This document shows, piece by piece, positions 22,301 to 35,713 of a stretch of DNA of 64,000 bases. A program made the translations under genes and the position numbers. Within the stretch, counting starts at the first letter, position 1. Every line of letters starts with the position of its first letter. Location of the stretch: positions 11,499,261-11,563,260 of the forward strand of contig NC_019866.2 in assembly GCF_002234675.1 (NCBI RefSeq), read 5' to 3'. Below the pieces are notes generated by a model. That model was given only the letters and a program-made list of their open reading frames with translations. It did no database searches and was not told the origin of the DNA. The stretch is from Oryzias latipes. Its lineage: Eukaryota; Chordata; Actinopteri; Beloniformes; Adrianichthyidae.

Positions 22301-25300
22301 TTATTAATAACTGTACTTCAGCAAGACTAAAGCAGAAAACACTTCATTAAATACAGTGTTGTTGCACTAAAGTGCCTCAAGAGGACCTCTAAAACTACAC
22401 CTTCTGTTCTGTTCTTCTGTTCTTCAGAAATGACTTGCATTTGAAAAATTTGAACCGGCTTGTTGTCACAGTAAATTTGATAAAAGCTCCAATCTATGCA
22501 GCGATGAAAAGGTAACCAAATTGGTGTGATTTTAAATTTGAGAAATATTTGCAACATTATAAGGCTTATTCATCATTCATTTCTGCGCTTAAAGCCCAAA
22601 CCTCCTCCTTCTGTTTCTAGGAGATCTAGGATGATTAATAGGTGACAATAGATCCAGACAGAGCTTGCAGCTCCTCTGTTTTCTGACGCATGACACACCT
22701 TCAAAAAGTTACAACATCTGCACTTTCCTGAAAGCTCCAAAATATTGGGCAAAGAAGAAATGTTAAAACTGTCTCACACTTACCATAACCTTTTGGTTAT
22801 TAAATTGTGAAAATATTTACAATCAGTGACTTGGAAAACGTTTGGCCTTAAAACACCCGTCCTCTGCTGTGTGAATTTAAGGTTAAATACGCTGACAAAA
22901 TGTAGAGCAGAGCTTTTGCAACCACATTCTAAATTTTAATGCTGAGATTTACAACCCACATGTTTCCCATAACCTCCGTTTAAAATGTGTTTGTGCTCGC
23001 CTCCATGAATAGTAGTCAGAATGTGGAGAAAGTGAGTTCCTAATTAAACTCACTGCTGTAGACTGAAAGCTTACAGCTTATTTTAAACTAAGATAAATAC
23101 AAACATGTTTTTCTACTTAAAAATACATTTCTTGCACTGCCTTAATAAAATAAAGATTTTTTTTAAATTGTGATATTTTGAATGTTTTCTTATTGCTTCA
23201 ACGGTTTTGGATTCAAATGATATTGCAGCCAGAATTCAAGCTTTCATTCATTCTGAAAATAGTTGGTTGATGAACTGATGAGGCTTTAAAAAAAATCATT
23301 TGTAAGATACAAGACATGGCAGATTCATTTTAGATTTGTCATGGCTGCTGGCTACACCGACAAACTGTCTTGTTCTATTTCCTAAATTCCCGCCCTTCCC
23401 TGTGTGTACACAGGAGATTTGGCTCAGGATCTAACTTAAAAGCTTGGAAAGATTTTTTATTTGCTTTTTGCTGTAGGCCAGATTTACTGGATTAACTGCT
23501 TATGCCGCTCATTTGGCAATAACACGTTTGCAAATAAGTTTGAAAAGTCTTTTTCTGTTTTGAATTTGTCTTTACATTCTTTTTTTTAAAGTTATTTAAT
23601 TTCAAGATTTTGCTTTTTAATCACAATACAAACCTGTGAAACATTCACAGAAGAGCATTCGATTTCCAAATGATGAGCTGTTTACCCCTTTAATCTGAAG
23701 TTCATTTATCCCTTTAGTTTTAGTTTTTCAACGCAAAGGAAAGTCATAGAATAATATTTAACCTTCGAAGACTAAAGTGTTACCAATATGATACAGAATT
23801 ATTACAAAGCTACAAAACAAAACCTGAACAGACACAATCTGTCCACCTTTTATTTTTGAAGTTGGCAAAACTAAAAGAAAATTAATGTTTTTTGTCCTTA
23901 CAGTATCAATATTTTATTATTTATATTCATAACCTAATATTTTTAAGATGACCAGTCCTATAAAATTAAGTTTTAAAGAACTGGAAAAAATGATCAAATT
24001 TAATGGGATGACTTCTGCTAAATATAAAAATGATGCAAACTGACTGATCTGTTTGAACTTCTTTGGTCCTGACTACTCCACAAAAGCTTTGCATAGCGTT
24101 TTCCTCTTTCATGGCTTCCTATTGCTCTTTTTTTGTCATTTTGTTCTAAAACCTAAATATTTTTGCCTTTGCTGGAAGCTGGATCTACTTTTGCTGTTTC
24201 TACTAAGCTTTTTGATGCTGATGAGCATTTCTTCCAGTCAAATAATCAGGGCTTGGCAAGTCTGAAAGAGGGATTATAATGATCAGAATCTGCGTGCTTC
24301 TTCCTGCAGCACAGAATCCCTGTGCACCAGGGGTACTTTGAGTCTGCCCTGTAGTTCCTCTAGATCCTGTATTCTGTTACTGTGCAATCTTATGTTAATA
24401 AACTAGGATTGTGTTGAAGTCAGCACTCGTGAGCCCACGACGGTTAATTAAGCTCAAATTTATAGAGCATGCTCAGTACAGACTGTCTGCGTGCCCACAG
24501 TGTTCAAAATCATAAAGAGAAAAAAAACACAAGTTACCCAGGATTGACTCGTAACATTGTAAAAACATTCAATTTATCGAATTTAAGAATTTAAATATTT
24601 GACTGGGAAAAAAAAACAAACTACAAATACAGTTTTTGGTTATCCTTTTTTCAAACTGCATCAAATGAATCTAGTGTTTTTTAGCTGGTTGCCAAGAGTT
24701 TATGAAAGTTTGTTTCGAAATAGTTTTTTTCTTTATTAAGGTCAATTAAAAGTGCCTTTGATTAGACTTTCTATGTTTCCCAAAAAGATCAACTTTAGAG
24801 CACAACAAGAATGGAGTCACCATGTGCATTGTGTAGAAGAGCCAGTTGGCTGAGCAGACAGTAGACTTGCTGGGAAACAAAAGCACATAATTGGCTCTCA
24901 CTGGGAGGGTGTAATCCATTGGAACCACAGGGAGGGTGAGGGAGAAACCTGCACAATGCAAATACGTGCACATTCGCACACATTGCAATGTGGTCCTGAG
25001 ACTTTGGCCCCACTATTCAGAGTCACCAACTTGGAACTGCGTGACTGGGCCATAAATCTGACAGCTCTTGCATAAAAAGAAAAAGTAAAATTACAGAAAG
25101 AGGTTTGTTTTGGTCTCACCAGGTTCATTTCACCGTTTACTTTTCACTTTTCTGAACATGCCGGAATGAAGAAAATTCATACTTTAGCGTTTAACAGTGT
25201 CTGCTTTCAGCGTTGACTCAGTCTGGTGGGTGTGCCCCATTGAGTGAGTCATGGTGTGTTTCCACTTACTGTTGGCTCAACATTTTTTTTCCATTCAATC

Positions 25301-28300
25301 CCCTAACATGCAGATGTTTACTTTCCTATCTGTCCAGTTTACTTTAGGGGAAGCTCTGAGCCTTTTGTCAAACTCTTTGAGATATTCGTTTCCGGTCACA
25401 AACTTCTGCTGCAAAGAACAATCGTTTAACGGCTTAATGGAAAAAAAGGAGTTTTTATCTGAGGGTGGGAAGCATTTCTGTGATTCCCCCCCTCCCCTTT
25501 TGTTGTTTAAGAATAAAGTTGTAATATCTTTAAATTAATCCTAGGACATCTTAACGTGATCCAAAGAACATCAACAAGGAAAAAAAATCATTTGTTTAAA
25601 GTCACCAAGTTAAATATAGAAACTACAGGAAGTGCAGGTCTAGAACAAACATAGCACCAGCTGGAGCAAATATAGGAAGTGGATTTCTGTTTCTCTTTTT
25701 AATTTTTAAAATCTTGACTTTTATCTAACTTTTCTGCTTGTGCTTCTTCTTCCTCCTCTTCCTCCTCTTTTTTTGTGTCAGTTCCAGCTACTCCACTGCA
25801 GCATTAGAGTTTGAAAAGGAGCACCAGATTGCTCCTGTGTACGAGTCGCCCAGAATGTCACGGCGGAGCCTGCGCCTGCAGAGCGGCGCCACTCACTATG
25901 GCAACGAGGGCCTGGCTGATCACTGCCATAACCAGAACAGCAGCTACAACAGCACCAGCAAAGAGATGCGGTACGTCTATGATTAAATACTCGACAATTG
26001 TAGCTCAGCCTATCTAAGTAAATCTTTGTGTTGATGACTAATTACTCTACTAGCTGCTTGGGACAAAATATAACATCTGCATACATCTGCATATAGGAGG
26101 GCTAATGCTTATACTCACTTCCTATCTTTGCGTTTTCAGGACGCTTCGGAGCCGAAAGCAGCAGCAACAATCTTTGTCCAGCTCGATGTCTTTATCTTTG
26201 AGCCAAGTGGCCACACCCCGGCAAACCCTATCCTTCTCAGCTGTCAGCACCCCGATTGATGGAAGCAGCAGCAGAGTTCAGGAGAGCAGCACAGAGTTTG
26301 AAGCATCTCAGCTCACATCTGTTTATAGCAGATCTCACACGAGGAAACAGACTGTCTCCACTATCAGCACCACCACTACAGTGGATTTATGCAGGGGTCA
26401 GTGAAGAAGGACACATTACTCACAAAAGACCTGCCTTTCTTTTCAAGCATTGTCATCTTTTTGAAAAATTCACAAGATTATTTAATAGATCATTTGATGA
26501 GTTTCATTTATTTCTTGAGCCTTTCTCATGAATAATATTCATCTATTTGAATCATTTTTAGTTAACTGAGTTTTGAAACTCAACCTGCCATATTTGTCAC
26601 AAATCCTGGCTATAAACAACTCTCTAACTACCAAGAGTTATAATTTGTAGTCTACTAATTATAAGCTGTAAGTAAAATCATAAATAGTACAAAGAAATGT
26701 TTTAATACTGAGCCTAATGGGGTTCTTACCATATCAACAGCTCTAAAGTTGTCTAAGTTACATTGTTTTTTACCATTTTAGTTGAAAAAACTACTTTCAG
26801 TTTTCACAAGTGTGCATTGCATGTATATATTTTTTTATTAATTCATTTAATAATACGTTTTAATAGTTTTAGCTAAACAATAAGCTGAACTCAAAGCTTC
26901 TGCTTTATTTTTACTTTGCCAAAATATACTTTTCCAGAGCAAAGATAGAATTTGCATTAGAGCAACCGCATTGTAATAAACTACTTTTGTTGTCGCGTCT
27001 TTCTTCTGTAGGTCAGAGCTCAGCTCAAAAATCAAACGTCAACGGCAAAGCCAGCGCGTCGAAATCCCACATGGCACTCAGCAACGGATACATCTGCAAC
27101 AACTGCTCTTTACACGCTCAGAAAACAGACGCTTGCATGTCAAATTCGTCATGCCAGGCTCAAGAAGTCTCCACTGAAGCCCTCTCCTCCACATCCTCGC
27201 CCTTCACCAGTGTGTACACCAGAGACAGGAGTCGAAAAAATAAGACCGGTGAGGAGGCGGAGTTAGGCTATAACACACATACTTTCTTTTCTGCCTTTTT
27301 CCTGACTTCATTATACGGTTCAAGCTCGGAAGTTAACAAGAATGTAAAGTCAACACTGTCTTTCTGCAGGTGTCCTGATGTCAGTGTCCAACACATGTAT
27401 GCACTACAGCAAACAAGCCCTGACCCCCGTAGTATCCTTAGTCACTCTTCTCCTCAGTAGTGTGGTTCAGCTGGGATCAAAGGCTGTAAGCCTGTCAGGA
27501 AAAGGTACCCAGAGAAACTTTCTCTACTCCTCCTTTCATTTTACTCCCTCATCGTCCACCCTTTGTGGTGTAGCTCAGTCCTGCTCATTGGACACTTCAT
27601 CTATATCCTCATTTTTCATATTATTCTCCCATGTTTTGTTGTGTTTTATGTACAGTTTTTTTTTCTTTTGTAAAATTTTTCTTCACGGACTATTTTCTTT
27701 CTTTTCTTCGCTTTGGCCCACCTTTTGAGATTTGGTTTAAATGTTTTTTGATGTGAGCCGTGTGTCTGTTTTTGTAACATAAATGTACATTTTGACCAAG
27801 AGTGAACTTATTTGTCACCAGGTATTCTCACAGCCTTTTTGGACTCAGTGAGACGAGCGTCATCTTCCAGTTTGTCCAAAATGTGGATATTTAGGTCAAA
27901 CATTCTCCGCAGGATGATGGGCTCCTCGGAAAAACGCTATGAAGAATCAGGTACTTGATGTTGCCGGCTCTGCAGCTGCTCTCCTGCTAATGATATTAGC
28001 TTCCTTCTCGGGAAGTCACTCCTTTATTTAGTGAGATGAAACCTCATCCAAACTGAGAATCTCATCCTTTACTTCTCTCGTCACATGCTTGTATCTGACT
28101 TTCACACTCTTCCACCCCTCTCTTTAGGAGGAAATGCTGTAAAAACAAAACTAAGCAGACCAACTGTTTTCTGATTGACAACATTCTTTTCATTTTTCGT
28201 TCAAACTAGCTTTAGAGCAGGTATCCTTAAAGGACAACAAGACAGTGATGAAGTTCTATAGTGATCTACATTTGTATGTTTGTACGATTGAGCCTCAGAT

Positions 28301-31300
28301 TTCAACAATCCTAAAAAAGGCTGCCTTATTAAGCTTTATTAAACTATGCTTTTAAATTTGCTTTGATTCAGTTTTACTCTCCAGGACGCAGCAGCTGTTG
28401 TGATTTAATATAAAAATTAACTTTTCTTCTTTTTATGAATGTTCTTCTGTCTCTTTGATCCTGTTTTCCTGTATGAAAAGGTGTTAAATGTTCAAAGAAA
28501 ATCTGTTTGTGTGTTGCAGCACATTCTTCTTTTTCTGGAAGCATAAATGTAAACGATCAGGCGACGGACGATTTATCGCATCTGAATCTCAACGGCTCCC
28601 AGTGTAAGCTCCAACACACACACACACACCTAACACACACACTATGGGTTCTGACCGTTTGTTTTTCCAAGTGCGCTCGTGACTGACGGAGTCAATGATA
28701 TGCGTGACCTCTGTCAGAGCCACAGAGCAGAGGTTGTGTGAACCTCTTTACCTCGTCAACAGCCTCTTGACTGTGGTGACCTGCAGAAGCGTCTTTAAAT
28801 CTAGAGACTACTCCAGATCTACTTTAGGATTCACTTCAACCTCCAAAAGAGCCTCATTAATCCCAATTCTAAGTGACATTTCCATCCTAACATCTCTGTA
28901 TGGCTTTAGGTACGCAGTGGAAATACGGCTTTGAACTTTTATGGCTTGAACAATTATGGCTTTATTGAAGAGTTTTCTGTTCAGTTTGATCAATTACTGC
29001 AACTTTGTTCACCTCTCTTTTTATTTTTTCCCCCTTTTCTTATCTTGGTATCTGTCGTGCTGTTCTGAACAGGCAATGACGGTACAGGGAAGCATTATTC
29101 TGCAGCCAACACTGTCCTCCTCACAGAGCGTTCCAGGTCCAAAGGTGTGGTGGGAGCATTGTGGAGTGTCCTTCTTTTTACAGGTTAAACAACACTTAGT
29201 TATCTTTGTATGAAAAAATACATTGAAATATCTTTTTTTTATGCTAAAAAGTGAAATTCAAGTAAACAGTCTAACAGATTTAGATTTTCTTCATTAACTT
29301 TGTCTTCCAGGTTACTGTCTCCTGCTGCCAGGTTACTTTGTGGTGAAAGCTAGCAGCGCATTGGCTTCAGGGTTTTACTCAGGAGCAAAGAATCTGCTTT
29401 CATGTTTGTGGCTTCTCATGACAACCCCAGGTGAGTATCACGCACTTAAAATATTCACCCTCACTTTAGTGAGGACATTTTGAACAGCATTGTTTTTATT
29501 TAAAATTTTTTCTCCATGCACTCAGTGAAAGCAAGCAAAGGTTTGCTTTGGTTCCTTGGGCAAGGATGGTACCAGCTGGTGTCTCTGATGTCTCTCCTCA
29601 ACATCTTCTTTCTGACACAGTAAGCATCTGTTTAGTTCAAAATATTTCAGCACAAACAGAAATTATTTTTAGCTTTATCATGTTTGTCTCAAATCAAACA
29701 GTTTTTTCCAAATCTAAAGGGTTTTAAATAAGTTTTAATAGTCGGACCATAAAAATAAATATTTGATATTTTGCTGTTTAATTTCTAAAAGTAAATCCAG
29801 AATGAAGAGAGCAGATGGACAGGATAAAGCATTTTCTTTGACCAGCTGTGTTTTTTACTGAATGTGTTTTTTTATTTTGGTCTGTCAGATGTGTTCCCAG
29901 ACTCTGGAAGCTCCTGTGGTTTCTTTTACCCTTTTTACTGCTCCTTGGTGAGTGTCTTTTTTTGGGTTTTTTTTTTTACCTTCAGAGATGTAACCCATTT
30001 TAATTCAGTGAGCACATGGTGAAAAATCTCTCTGTATAGAAGCAGTGAGTGTCCTAAGCCTCCCCAGAGTCTGCTGCAAAGCCAGCTGCAGATTTGGGTC
30101 AAGTTCCTCAGAGCTTTGCCGTAGTTCAGACCTGCTCTGACAAAAACAAACCAAATAAAAGTTGATCTCATATAGAAGCTAGTAAATACATCTATTAATA
30201 CCAATGAAATGTGATTATAGTCAGATTTAATACTATTTTAGGTATATCAATGCATTATTTCATATAGCGAAGTTGATAAGATTAAATGGTTAAGACCTTG
30301 CTTTCTGAGTTGTTTGGTTGGAGTTTAAACCTAAAACCTGAACCTTCTTTGTAGTTTTGTGGTTGTGGGGTCCGTCCGCTGCCACTCTGTTCGCCTACCT
30401 TCCAGCCATAAACCTGACCGAGTGGAACCTTGCATCTGCATTCTCCTTTTCCAACTTTAAGAAGATCCCAGCTTCGGTCCCTGTAACTGAGCCTCCAATG
30501 AAGCAGGCTCCAGTCGCCCCGGTCTCACAGGCTACGGTAACTATTACTGATGCTGTGATGAAGAAAAGTTAACAAGTCTTTTGTTTGAAATCCCAAAACG
30601 TGTGTGTTTCTGTCTACATCTCCACCCTCAGCCGGTTCTCCCCCCTTCTACGACCTTGAATGTGGATTTAAAGCGTCTTGAAGATGTGGAGCGTCAACTG
30701 GCACTGTTGTGGGAGCGAGTTAAGCAGGAAGACGAGCAGCAGGACCAGCGTCACCAGGACATCTTTAGCCTCTACAGCAAACTGAAGGAGCAGCTGCACA
30801 TGCAGACCAACAGGGAGAGCCTGGGAGTGTGGGTGTCCTCACTCCTGGAGGAGCGACTCAGTTCGCTGAGAGAGAAACTAGAGCAGGAGAACACACAAAG
30901 AACACAGGTAGGAGGATGAAGAGAACAGCGTGACGGGTTTACAGGTTGACCCCTTAGACTTTTAGCATTCTTAAAGCCCGTGGAATCTTGTTGTTCTGTG
31001 CAGAATGAAGAGCAGCAGGAACAACGACAGGAGAGTCAGGCTGTCCGGCTTGCTGAATTAGAATTGCTGCTCAAAGCTTTGTCTGGTAAAACGGAGGTGA
31101 GAAAGATGGATTTTCTGTATTGGAACACTTTAATTTATGTCTTCAGAATATAGGAAATAAATGTAATGGCTGATTCACAAGATATGTAGTTTTCTTTTCT
31201 ATAAATAGCCAACTTTCAAATTTGTTCGGTATATTTCATAAACAGTTATATACAGTAACCAAATTTTAAATATAAATAATAAATTATTAGCCTAAGTGAT

Positions 31301-33641
31301 GAATGAACGAGAATCAAAAAAGCAACAGCTTTAAGGACTAAGAAAATTGATGAAGAGAGCTGAAAGCATTCACATAAAAACAACCGAGAGCAGCTAAGAG
31401 CTCAGTTTGACGTAAGTGTGCCAAAAAACTTTTGCGTTGCCTCAAAAAGAAGTTTTCCATTTCAGAAGCAGACTGCTTTTCTCAAGAAAAGTGTCATATC
31501 AACAGCAGCTGTCTCTGTGATGAAGGTTGAACGCTGTTTTTCTTGGTTTGACACTTGTTTGTGTGTGTATTACAGGAAATGCAACAGAAGCAGCAGCAGT
31601 ATGAGCACTGGAAGGAAGAGAAGGAGAAAGAGGTTGTCACACCAGCAGCAGCAGAGACACCTGTGAGGTACAGAAGCTGAGACCAATGCTTTCACCTTTA
31701 AATCTAAACGTGGACGTCTGCCGCTTCTATGATCTGACATGTTGTTTGTGTCTTCCCTCAGCGCGGGTGTGCAGCAGGAGGACCATGATGCTCTGCTGGT
31801 GGAGGTGCAGAGACTTGAGGCGGAGCTGGTTAAAATCAGACAGGAGTTACAAACAGTTGTTGGATGTAAGGGGAAGTGCGGGCAACTGGACACACTGCAG
31901 GAGACGGTTAGTTGGGCCTTTTAGTCCGCTCCGTGTACCATCACTGAAATCCACTTTTGATTTGATAACAACCAGCATCTGTAAATGACTTTATTTCTGC
32001 TTTATCCGCTTCAGATATCTGCACAGGTGTCGTCGCAGGTGCGCAGAGAGCTGCAGGCGCTTTTCTTTGGCGCCGGTGGATCAGAGGACCAGCAGGGCGA
32101 GGTACCAGAGTCCCTGATCAGCTGGCTGTCCCAACGCTACGTCGGCACACCCGACCTGCAGGCGGCGCTGGCCTCACTAGAACTGAGCATCCTGAAGAAT
32201 GTATCGCAACAGCTGGAGCTCAGCCGAGCCCAGACTCTGACTGAAGCGGAGTCCAAAACCCAAAACATGGTTCAGACAATCACTGGGACTGTCCAACACA
32301 CGTCCTCATCGGAGGGACTGACGGAGGAGGTAACGTTTATATACTCGTTATTATAACTGTTTTTTATGTCAACAGCGTAATTGTCATTTTTAGCTATAAA
32401 GTAATGGAAGTTTTTTTTTTTTTTAACTCAGCAAGTGAAGCTGATTGTCCAGAATGCTCTGAAGCTGTTCTCCCAGGACAGAACAGGCCAGGTGGATTAC
32501 GCCCTGGAGTCTGGAGGTAGGAAGAAAGTCATCTGGTCATCAGCCCTAATTCAGGTCACTAGTGCTTTAAAGTGATTACCAAGTTAGATGTTGCATAACA
32601 TCTCAGTGTATGTGTAATGCAATAAGGGTTCAGGCATAAGCAGGCTGGAGGACAACAGGGTATTACCTGATATAGCTCCCTGCTCCATTGTCCAGATACT
32701 TCCTTCTGTCTGTTGACCAGACTGATGCGGATTTTCCCAGCTGTGCTCAAAATATGTTATTGCTTCTCTAACATTTGGGTTTGAATTGCATTTCACCAAC
32801 ATGGTCAGCAAAAAATAAGGGGGTAATGCTCACACTGACAGCAGTAGCATCACTCTTTGAGTTTCTGTGCACATTCAGGTGGCAGCATCCTCAGCACTCG
32901 CTGCTCTGAGACATACGAGACCAAGACAGCCCTCATGAGTCTGTTTGGCCTGCCGCTCTGGTACTTCTCACAGTCTCCACGTGTTGTCATTCAGGTGAGA
33001 AACCTCAAAGGGATTTATTTTATCCAATAGTTAGAGGAGCTGCCGAAAAAAATAGAACTAACGTTTTTTTTGGCTTCCCATCTTTTTAACAGCCGGATGT
33101 GTATCCTGGTAACTGCTGGGCATTTAAAGGCTCTCAAGGTTATCTGGTGATCAGGCTCTCCCTAAGAATCCTACCAACATCCTTCTGTTTGGAGCACATT
33201 CCTAAATCTCTGTCACCTACTGGAAACATAACCAGTGCTCCACGCAACTTCACTGTCTTTGTAAGCGATGCTGGCAAATATTCATATAAGGGAGTTTTTT
33301 TTCTAATTCAAGCACGAGTCTGTTATAGTTATGATGTGCATTTTTATACGTAGGGTCTAGATGATGAGTACCAAGATAAAGGAAAGCTGCTCGGCCACTA
33401 CACTTATGAGGAGAACGGGGAGGCATTACAGATCTTCCCTGTAAAGGTAAGTGGCATTATCACTATAGACGAATCTCTTGACAGGCGTTAAGAGACACTT
33501 CCTGTTTGTTTGGTCTGTTTTTAGGAGGAGAATGACAAGACTTTCCAGATTATCGAGGTGCGTGTGCTGTCCAACTGGGGTCACCCTGAATACACCTGCC
33601 TGTACCGCTTCAGAGTCCATGGAGAGCCACGGCCCGAGTGA
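19319..33641 (+). CDS. sun1: SUN domain-containing protein 1 (LINC complex)
   Basis: Twenty-two coding exons join in phase: 19319-19395, 25782-25970, 26140-26396, 27012-27248, 27370-27504, 27822-27950, 28520-28603, 29073-29183, 29311-29430, 29526-29619, 29889-29947, 30355-30536, 30632-30907, 31004-31096, 31576-31667, 31762-31906, 32015-32329, 32432-32516, 32879-32994, 33093-33260, 33354-33446 and 33525-33641. The sum is 3174 bases, 1057 residues if all exons are used. The start MDFSQLHTYTPPQC and the next exon's SPRMSRRSLRLQ match the SUN1 nucleoplasmic, lamin-binding N-terminus. Exon 4 carries CNNC, the SUN1 zinc-finger-like motif. Hydrophobic segments and the inner-nuclear-membrane span lie at about residues 407-520, coiled coils at about 558-760, and the C-terminal SUN domain at about 885-1057 (GGGSILSTRCSETYETKTAL, GNCWAFKGSQGYL, ending YTCLYRFRVHGEP). 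SUN1 traps KASH proteins in the perinuclear space and links lamina to cytoskeleton and telomeres. The model is longer than human SUN1 forms, probably because cassette exons are all included. Confidence 0.95.
19396..25781 (+). other. sun1 intron 1 (6.4 kb)
   Basis: This is AT-rich intronic DNA between the first and second coding exons. It holds one notable hairpin (21208-21238, listed separately) and CAG/CTG-rich text near 21650-21720 whose short minus-strand frames have no splice or family support. I see no other gene or complete mobile element. Confidence 0.7.
21208..21270. repeat. 13-bp perfect hairpin followed by decamer repeats
   Basis: AAATGGGTTTTAT (21208-21220) pairs perfectly with ATAAAACCCATTT (21226-21238) across a 5-base loop. 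Three near copies of a 10-base ACAAACATTT unit follow directly. It may be the end of a decayed inverted-repeat element or slippage-derived; no function is implied. Confidence 0.6.
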
Positions 33642-35065
33642 TGCAGACATCACCAAGCACATCAACAAACAACGTTAAACCGTCTCTGTACATAACACTC
33701 ACTGTTTCTTCAAAGCCAGGGGGATTCTGGAGTGTTTGTGCGTGGCACACAGAGGTTGTGGATACTTGAAGGGATGTGCCCAGAGTGACTTGGGGAGGTG
33801 AAGCGCTGGAGTGTCGAGGAATATGTGGAGAAACAGAACGTCGGACGAACCTCCCAGCCCCCTTTCATTGCACTGAAGCTGCTCTTGAGGACACTAAGTT
33901 TGCCTGAGCTGACAAATCCAGCCCTTCAATTCATGCAGGATGGTGGGTTTGGGTTCACAGTCTCCTTTTCTTTCTTCACATGCTGTTAGCATCCCTACAT
34001 TTTCTGTTTATTTGCATTTTCTCAATAAGAGATCTCCTTTAGGAAAAAGACTTTTAGCCCTTTTCCTGAGATTCTGTCCAGTCAGGTGAACTCACCACAG
34101 ATATGTTGGCTTCACTACATAATGAGCTCAATTTCATGCTTTCTTACATCCATAATAGGCTTTTTCAGAACTGAACATGATGCCTTTGGACAAGCTCTGA
34201 ATGTCAGCTCAAGTGGAGCTACGATGCAAGTTTCCTTTAATCATATGACAACACTAAAACCACTGACCTAAGCTCTTTTTGATTAGTCCTGAGTCTTCAT
34301 GTGTACATTACATGGAATCTATGTCTAATGATGGCTAGACTCAAGAAATAATGCAAACATGTGACTCCTCAAGAAGCATTTACCACTATGCTCAGTAACT
34401 TTTGCATCGTGGTTGTAAAAGGTTTTCCTTCCTGGATCTTAAAAAATGCATTTCTTCTGTAGACAACCGTGAGCTTTTATTCCTTTCTATTTCTTTATTT
34501 TTTTTTGTCAGAAAATGTCCTTTTTCTCGCATCAGCTCACAACTCTAAAACTTTTGAAGGAATGTAATCTGTACATTTTACTGTTGATAGTTGGTCCTTT
34601 ATATTAAAAACTTTTATCAGTGTTGCTTTCAAAAAATAGTTTTAAAAGTCATTATTTTTATTGTATTATTTCTACTGTTACTTATGGTTTTCCTTTCTTT
34701 TTGATTAGTTGCGGATTTTTGGATTGAAAGGATGCACTGCAAGAAATTGTCAAAAGGTTTATGGGCAAGGTCTTTATAATTTGTTTAAAAATGGGGTATA
34801 TTTGCATCTATGAGTAAGTCTAAAATGTTATTTGTAAAAAAGGTTTTCTTCAATATTTTATTTATTAAAAAGTTTATTAGTGGCTGCAAAGTCTTGAGTA
34901 ACTGCAATGTATATTTTTGTCAAAAGGTGTTCAGTGCATTTTGAAATCTTTTTTGTTAATTTTTTTTTTAGATAAATTGCTATTTTTGTTCATTATATTT
35001 TGTCATGAGATGACTTAACCTGCTTTGGAATATAATTCAATAAACCCATTTCCAGAAAAAACTTT
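33642..35065 (+). other. sun1: sun1 3' UTR
   Basis: Sequence from the sun1 stop codon to a canonical AATAAA at 35039-35044 is T-rich and non-coding. The next gene starts 670 bases further on, and no other canonical plus-strand signal as good was found earlier. The UTR would be about 1.4 kb. Confidence 0.5.
35039..35044 (+). terminator. sun1: polyadenylation signal, sun1
   Basis: The canonical hexamer AATAAA lies about 1.4 kb after the sun1 stop codon, within T-rich sequence and before the iqck promoter. It is the best candidate for the end of the sun1 transcript. Confidence 0.5.
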
Positions 35066-35649
35066 GTTTTTTGTTGAGTTTTGTTGGTTCAATTTAAAAA
35101 AGAAAAAAATCCTTTTTAGTGCAAATGTTAAAATGTACATTCAATATTTCTTCAAAATGCGTGTATCCCAAGTGACAATTTTCCAATTATTAATGCAATC
35201 TAGATATAATCAGTTATTTATTCCCTTTATGACTGAATAAGCCGTGAATATTTAGAGGGCAATTTTATTCTTCTTAAAAAGTATGAGGACCAGAAATGCG
35301 CCATTTTTCGAATCCTACCAGAAGCTCTTTTTTAAAGCTTTTTTTAATGACAGACATTGATCAGAACTTTGACACACTTCACTGCTGTTATCCTGTTTAA
35401 TCAATAGTCTTTCTTAAAATACAGACTGATCGATTTTACGTCATGTAAAGATTATCTGCTGCCATCTAGTGTCGTGAATAGGTATCGCAGGGCTGCTTCT
35501 TGGAAAAAAAGGTTAATTCTGAGTTTTTATATGTATTTAAAAATACTACAGACCACTACGCATTTCATTTTGGTTCCCAACCAGAGATTGTATAAAGCCG
35601 TGGGCAAATTCAGTTGACCATCTGATTCTTGTTTACACCGGAAGTTGGT

Positions 35650-35713
35650 TTATTCTTGTTCCTTGGCAACCTGAGAGTCCTTAGCAACCACTGTGGAACA
35701 CGCAAGCTAAGTA
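35650..35713 (+). promoter_or_regulatory. iqck: iqck proximal promoter with RFX X-box motifs
   Basis: GTTCCTTGGCAAC at 35658-35670 is an X-box-like inverted half-site pair, the type bound by RFX factors that control ciliary genes. A second, weaker half-site (TTAGCAAC) follows at 35681-35688. Both lie 25-55 bases upstream of the iqck start codon (35714), where a TATA box is absent. Confidence 0.5.

Noticed and set aside
25738..26017. Alternative frames covering sun1 exons 2 and 3
   Set aside because: They use other frames of genuine sun1 exons and break at the exon borders.
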